In this document: piece after piece, positions 6,280-8,730 of the stretch
How the letters are laid out: each line of letters starts with the position of its first letter
Numbering within the stretch: the stretch's first letter is position 1
Assembly (NCBI GenBank): GCA_913776675.1
Contig: CAJYRE010000132.1
Coordinates: 1 to 8,730 of the forward strand
Reading direction: 5' to 3'
Length of the DNA: 8,730 nt
DNA from: Rhizobiaceae bacterium
GTDB taxonomy: Bacteria; Pseudomonadota; Alphaproteobacteria; Rhizobiales; Rhizobiaceae
Notes under the pieces: model-generated
The model's database searches: none
The model's input: only the letters and a program-made list of their open reading frames with translations
What the model was told of the DNA's origin: nothing
Made by a program: the position numbers and the translations under genes

Positions 6280-6295
6280 GCGGCATTCATGCCGC
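6280..6295. other. Palindrome at the exoV stop codon
   Basis: GCGGCAT (6280-6286) and ATGCCGC (6289-6295) flank a 2-base centre, and the exoV stop (6289-6287) lies at the centre. With the 6223-6249 hairpin it forms a pair of dyads at the convergent exoU/exoV junction. It may act as a transcript end or stability element; no T run follows. Confidence 0.5.
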
Positions 6296-7246
6296 CAATC
6301 CATAATCCTTGCGTACGCCTTCAATCACCTGCATGAATCGTTCTTTGCGTTCATTCAGAGCCGCGTCACGGCTCAGTTGTGGCTGCGCGCGACTTGCCTG
6401 CCACAGACCGATCATGGCAGGAGCCGCCATGGCCTGCTTGGCCACACGGCGCAGCAGGGTTTGCCGTGGTCCGCTGGCTTCGCGCAGGGCAGCTTCATCA
6501 ACCTCCCGCTCATTGGGATTGTCCGGGGCAGGCTCGCCACCTTCAAAATTCATGCCCCAGAAGCGCGAATTCTTCATTTTCGCCTCGGCCCGGCTGGAAA
6601 TCGGCACCTGAAGCGGCTGATAGGTCACCCCCAGCGTGGAGGCCCAGTCATTCCATTTGAAGCTGTTGATGCTGGCAGAGGTGCTGACAGCAACCCATGG
6701 CACGCGAAATGCATCGTCCAGAATGGCTCCGTGCATTGATTCGGCGATAATCATTTCCGATTGGGCAATCTGGCGAATCACCGCCTTGGCCTCACCACAA
6801 GGGTCGATATACGTCAGACCAAGGCCTGGGACCATCGATGACCACATGCCTGAAACTGCCGATTCCCAATGGGGCACGAAACTCTTCTTGTAACGCTTGG
6901 GCAGGTTTTGGAATTCCGGCATTTCAGCCAGCATCACCGCCGGATCAATAATGCCTTTATGCGGCTCCAAACCCAGCTTTTGGGCCGTCAACGGTCCACG
7001 GACACAGCGAATATCCCATTCCTGCGGATTGCTCATATCCGGCAGACTGCCGTAGCCGAAACCGCTGCCGATCACCAGTTTATGCTGGCCTTCCGGCAAA
7101 AGGGCACGATTCAACACCGTACCTACGCCCACCAGAAGGGTTTCAGGATGCGTCTCACGAAATCCGGGCAACAGGAAATCCCAAAGCCACAGATTGAGAT
7201 CGTCACCGAAGTTTCCATGGGCGGATTCCCAGTAATAAGGCTGCAT
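6287..7246 (-). CDS. exoV: Succinoglycan pyruvyltransferase ExoV
   Basis: 319 residues of the polysaccharide pyruvyl transferase family. It puts a pyruvate ketal from phosphoenolpyruvate on the terminal sugar of the repeat unit, in the cytoplasm before flipping. Visible blocks are YYWESAHGNFGDDLN (4-18), LLVGVGTVLNRALLP, KLVIGSGFGYG, IRCVRGPLTAQKLGL (79-93), IIDPAVMLAE and IIAESMHGAILDDAFRVPW (SMHG at 170-173, the family signature). The ATG at 7246 has AAGGA seven bases upstream and begins MQPYYWES as in ExoV. An in-frame ATG at 7312 would add a Lys-rich stretch coded across a hairpin, with a poor ribosome binding site, so I rejected it. It lies 86 bp after exoW, same strand, likely co-transcribed. 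The C-terminal quarter is less conserved. Confidence 0.93.
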   Translation of the reverse strand: MQPYYWESAHGNFGDDLNLWLWDFLLPGFRETHPETLLVGVGTVLNRALLPEGQHKLVIGSGFGYGSLPDMSNPQEWDIRCVRGPLTAQKLGLEPHKGIIDPAVMLAEMPEFQNLPKRYKKSFVPHWESAVSGMWSSMVPGLGLTYIDPCGEAKAVIRQIAQSEMIIAESMHGAILDDAFRVPWVAVSTSASINSFKWNDWASTLGVTYQPLQVPISSRAEAKMKNSRFWGMNFEGGEPAPDNPNEREVDEAALREASGPRQTLLRRVAKQAMAAPAMIGLWQASRAQPQLSRDAALNERKERFMQVIEGVRKDYGLAA

Positions 7247-7272
7247 GACGGTTCCTTTACGGTGATTGCGAA

Positions 7273-7300
7273 AAGAAGAAACAGGGAACAGTTTCTTCTT
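7273..7300 (-). other. Hairpin in the exoW-exoV gap, possible attenuator
   Basis: AAGAAGAAAC (7273-7282) and GTTTCTTCTT (7291-7300) are a perfect 10-bp inverted repeat with an 8-nt loop. On the minus strand the descending arm is AAGAAGAAAC, the ascending arm is U-rich and is followed by two more T and then C. The stem is AU-rich and so weak for a terminator. It lies 26 bp before the chosen exoV start and may tune read-through from exoW to exoV. Confidence 0.55.
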
Positions 7301-7332
7301 CAGATCTTTCATTCAAGAGGCCCTGCACAGAT

Positions 7333-8292
7333 TCAGCGACGAATCTTGCCAAGTGCCAGGGTTATAGCGCTGCCGATAATGGCCGGATCACGTCGATACC
7401 ATCGCGCAAGCCCCTGCCATTGCGGCATTTTTCCTCGTCTCATCCGGCCAACCTGTCCCCAGAGAGCCTGTTTGCGGGCCATCTGCTTATAATCATCAAT
7501 CAATGATAGCTCGGCAGGCTTGCTGCTGAAACGCTGCTCAAGCGTATTCAACGCGGCCCAGGTATTGAATTGTTGCTGAAGAAATTCCGGGGAGCCGGAA
7601 TCAATACTATGGAAAATATTGATGCCTTCGCCGCGCTCGGCACCGGCCTCATCGCACAGAATCACCCGTTTGGCCGCCAGCACACAATCGCAGAAGAACA
7701 GCACATCTTCGGCCGCCAGTCTGAACTCTGCATCAAACCGGATGGTTTCAAACAGCGGCCTTGCAATGACCATGCAGGACAGATGCAGAAATCCCCAATC
7801 CTTCAGCATAACCCGCGACATGTCCGGCACTTCAACCACCAACGGATTTTCCTGCAACACAAGGGTTTTTTCCGTGGTCTGCAATTTTGAAATGCTGAAA
7901 TGATAGCCGAATCCATCACCGCCATGGATTGAAGCCCAGTAACAATCTGCGCCATGCCGGGTCATGCTTTCCCAGGCATTTTCCAAATGGTTTGGTGCCC
8001 ATTCATCATCCGAATCCAGAAATGCAGCATAGATGGTCTCAGACGAAATGGCGTTGAGGCCCGTATTGCGCGCCCCGCCGGGGCCAGCATTGGCCTGGCG
8101 TATCACACGAATACGGGCACGTTTCTCCGCATCCAGCCCGTCCAGATCAGCATCAATCGCACAAGGAGAGGCATCATCCACCACAATAATATCGAAATCC
8201 TGAAAGGTTTGACGGAAAATGGAATCAAGAGCCCGTCTCAGGATTCCAGATTGCTTTTGATAAAAAGGAATGATGATAGATATTTGAGCCAT
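7333..8292 (-). CDS. exoW: Succinoglycan glucosyltransferase ExoW (GT2)
   Basis: 319 residues, a family 2 glycosyltransferase. Motifs: ISIIIPFYQKQSGILRRAL at the N-terminus, IIVVDDASP (35-43), NAGPGGARNTGLNA, the metal-binding FLDSDDEW (91-98) and a later EDVLFF acidic pair. The QKQSGILRRAL start and the length match ExoW as I recall it. In S. meliloti ExoW adds the seventh sugar, a beta-1,3-linked glucose near the end of the side chain, at the cytoplasmic membrane face. I chose the ATG at 8292 (MAQISIIIP), with GGAAAG six bases upstream. In-frame ATGs at 8304 and 8322 add residues not seen in the family. It follows the next minus-strand gene by 69 bp and precedes exoV by 86 bp, so one operon is likely. 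The exact linkage made here is inferred. Confidence 0.9.
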   Translation of the reverse strand: MAQISIIIPFYQKQSGILRRALDSIFRQTFQDFDIIVVDDASPCAIDADLDGLDAEKRARIRVIRQANAGPGGARNTGLNAISSETIYAAFLDSDDEWAPNHLENAWESMTRHGADCYWASIHGGDGFGYHFSISKLQTTEKTLVLQENPLVVEVPDMSRVMLKDWGFLHLSCMVIARPLFETIRFDAEFRLAAEDVLFFCDCVLAAKRVILCDEAGAERGEGINIFHSIDSGSPEFLQQQFNTWAALNTLEQRFSSKPAELSLIDDYKQMARKQALWGQVGRMRRGKMPQWQGLARWYRRDPAIIGSAITLALGKIRR

Positions 8293-8310
8293 GTAACTTT
8301 CCATGATCCT

Positions 8311-8341
8311 ATCGAATGCCACAAGACATTGTCGCTTCGAT
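8311..8341 (-). other. Nested dyad upstream of exoW
   Basis: ATCGAA (8311-8316) pairs with TTCGAT (8336-8341), and inside it ACAA (8321-8324) pairs with TTGT (8329-8332). The dyad occupies most of the 69-bp gap before exoW. It could be an RNA stem with an internal loop in the operon transcript or a protein site. It has no terminator tail. Confidence 0.35.
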
Positions 8342-8361
8342 GATGCGGCGCAATAAATACG

Positions 8362-8730
8362 TCAGACAGGCAGGCAAAACTCTTTGCGCACAGCATCATT
8401 GACGATTCCCAAGTGCAAAAGATTGCGCGCCATTTTGCGCGGTTTGCGCAAGGTATCAAAGCAGAAGATGTGCCCCTTCAAAACCCCGGCTGATTTGCTG
8501 TGGGCTCCCCGGTGGCCAATGCGATACACCGCTCCGCGAAAAGGAAGCCGCGAAAGCGGCGTCCCCCGATCGGCCAGAATATCAACAATGCGCTTGTGGC
8601 TGCCCAGCATCTCCTTGAGGAATTGTTCCGGGCAATCCTCAAAGCGACAGGGAAGATCAAACAGATCAGAACGAATAATCATCGAGGTGCCACAAAAGTG
8701 GTAGAAGTAATCATAGCCCATCAGCAGGCG
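8362..8730 (-). CDS. Probable glycosyltransferase, C-terminal part (5' end outside window)
   Basis: The frame is open from the window edge to TGA at 8364-8362, giving 122 visible residues. I do not recognise the family with certainty. The segment YDYFYHFCGTSMIIRSDLFD, an acidic FEDCPEQFLKE and a late YRIGHRGAHSKSAG resemble the acceptor-side and C-terminal parts of GT-A glycosyltransferases, where a His near the end often completes the metal site. There are no membrane segments, so it is not ExoT, the flippase that sits next to exoW in S. meliloti. It is upstream of exoW on the same strand, 69 bp away, and likely in the same operon. The C-terminus is basic (RKPRKMAR). The internal ATG at 8721 is not taken as the start, since the frame continues past it. 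Confidence 0.6.
   Translation of the reverse strand, partial: RLLMGYDYFYHFCGTSMIIRSDLFDLPCRFEDCPEQFLKEMLGSHKRIVDILADRGTPLSRLPFRGAVYRIGHRGAHSKSAGVLKGHIFCFDTLRKPRKMARNLLHLGIVNDAVRKEFCLPV

Overview
The window is part of an exopolysaccharide cluster of the succinoglycan (exo) type from an alphaproteobacterium of the order Hyphomicrobiales (Rhizobiales). The basis is the run of proteins recognised as ExoQ, ExoF, ExoY, ExoX, ExoU, ExoV and ExoW. They lie in the relative gene order I know from the Sinorhizobium meliloti exo region (Q-F-Y-X-U-V-W), and the product lengths are close to those of that family. Base composition is moderate (about half G+C by eye). That does not fix the genus: Rhizobiaceae and Brucellaceae-type hosts are both possible.

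Layout, left to right. Positions 1-357 (+) are the last 118 codons of an inositol 2-dehydrogenase-like oxidoreductase. A hairpin with T tracts on both sides (379-411) ends it and also ends the convergent exo operon. Positions 445-3760 (-) hold exoY-exoF-exoQ: initiating sugar-phosphate transferase, outer-membrane/periplasmic export protein and Wzy-like polymerase. A 785-bp AT-rich divergent control region (3761-4545) separates exoY (-) from exoX (+), a small two-helix membrane protein of the ExoX/Psi repressor family. Between exoX and exoU (+) lies a 141-bp imperfect palindrome that starts in the exoX stop codon, followed by about 270 bp with no gene. exoU meets exoV head to head (convergent, 27 bp apart, with two hairpins). 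exoV and exoW follow on the minus strand, and the right edge holds the 3' part of a further minus-strand gene, probably a glycosyltransferase.

How the genes fit together: ExoY loads the first sugar (galactose in succinoglycan) onto undecaprenyl phosphate. ExoU and ExoW are GT2 glucosyltransferases acting late in building the octasaccharide, and ExoV adds the pyruvyl ketal. ExoQ polymerises the flipped units and ExoF takes part in export. ExoX, divergent from exoY, is expected to restrain synthesis at the ExoY level. The early glucosyltransferases, the flippase and the co-polymerase ExoP are not in the window.

I see no wholly new gene system here. The unusual points are the large palindromic element after exoX, the dyads in nearly every intergenic gap, and the two cluster edges: an inositol dehydrogenase where exoZ lies in S. 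meliloti, and an unfamiliar glycosyltransferase-like gene where exoT would be.
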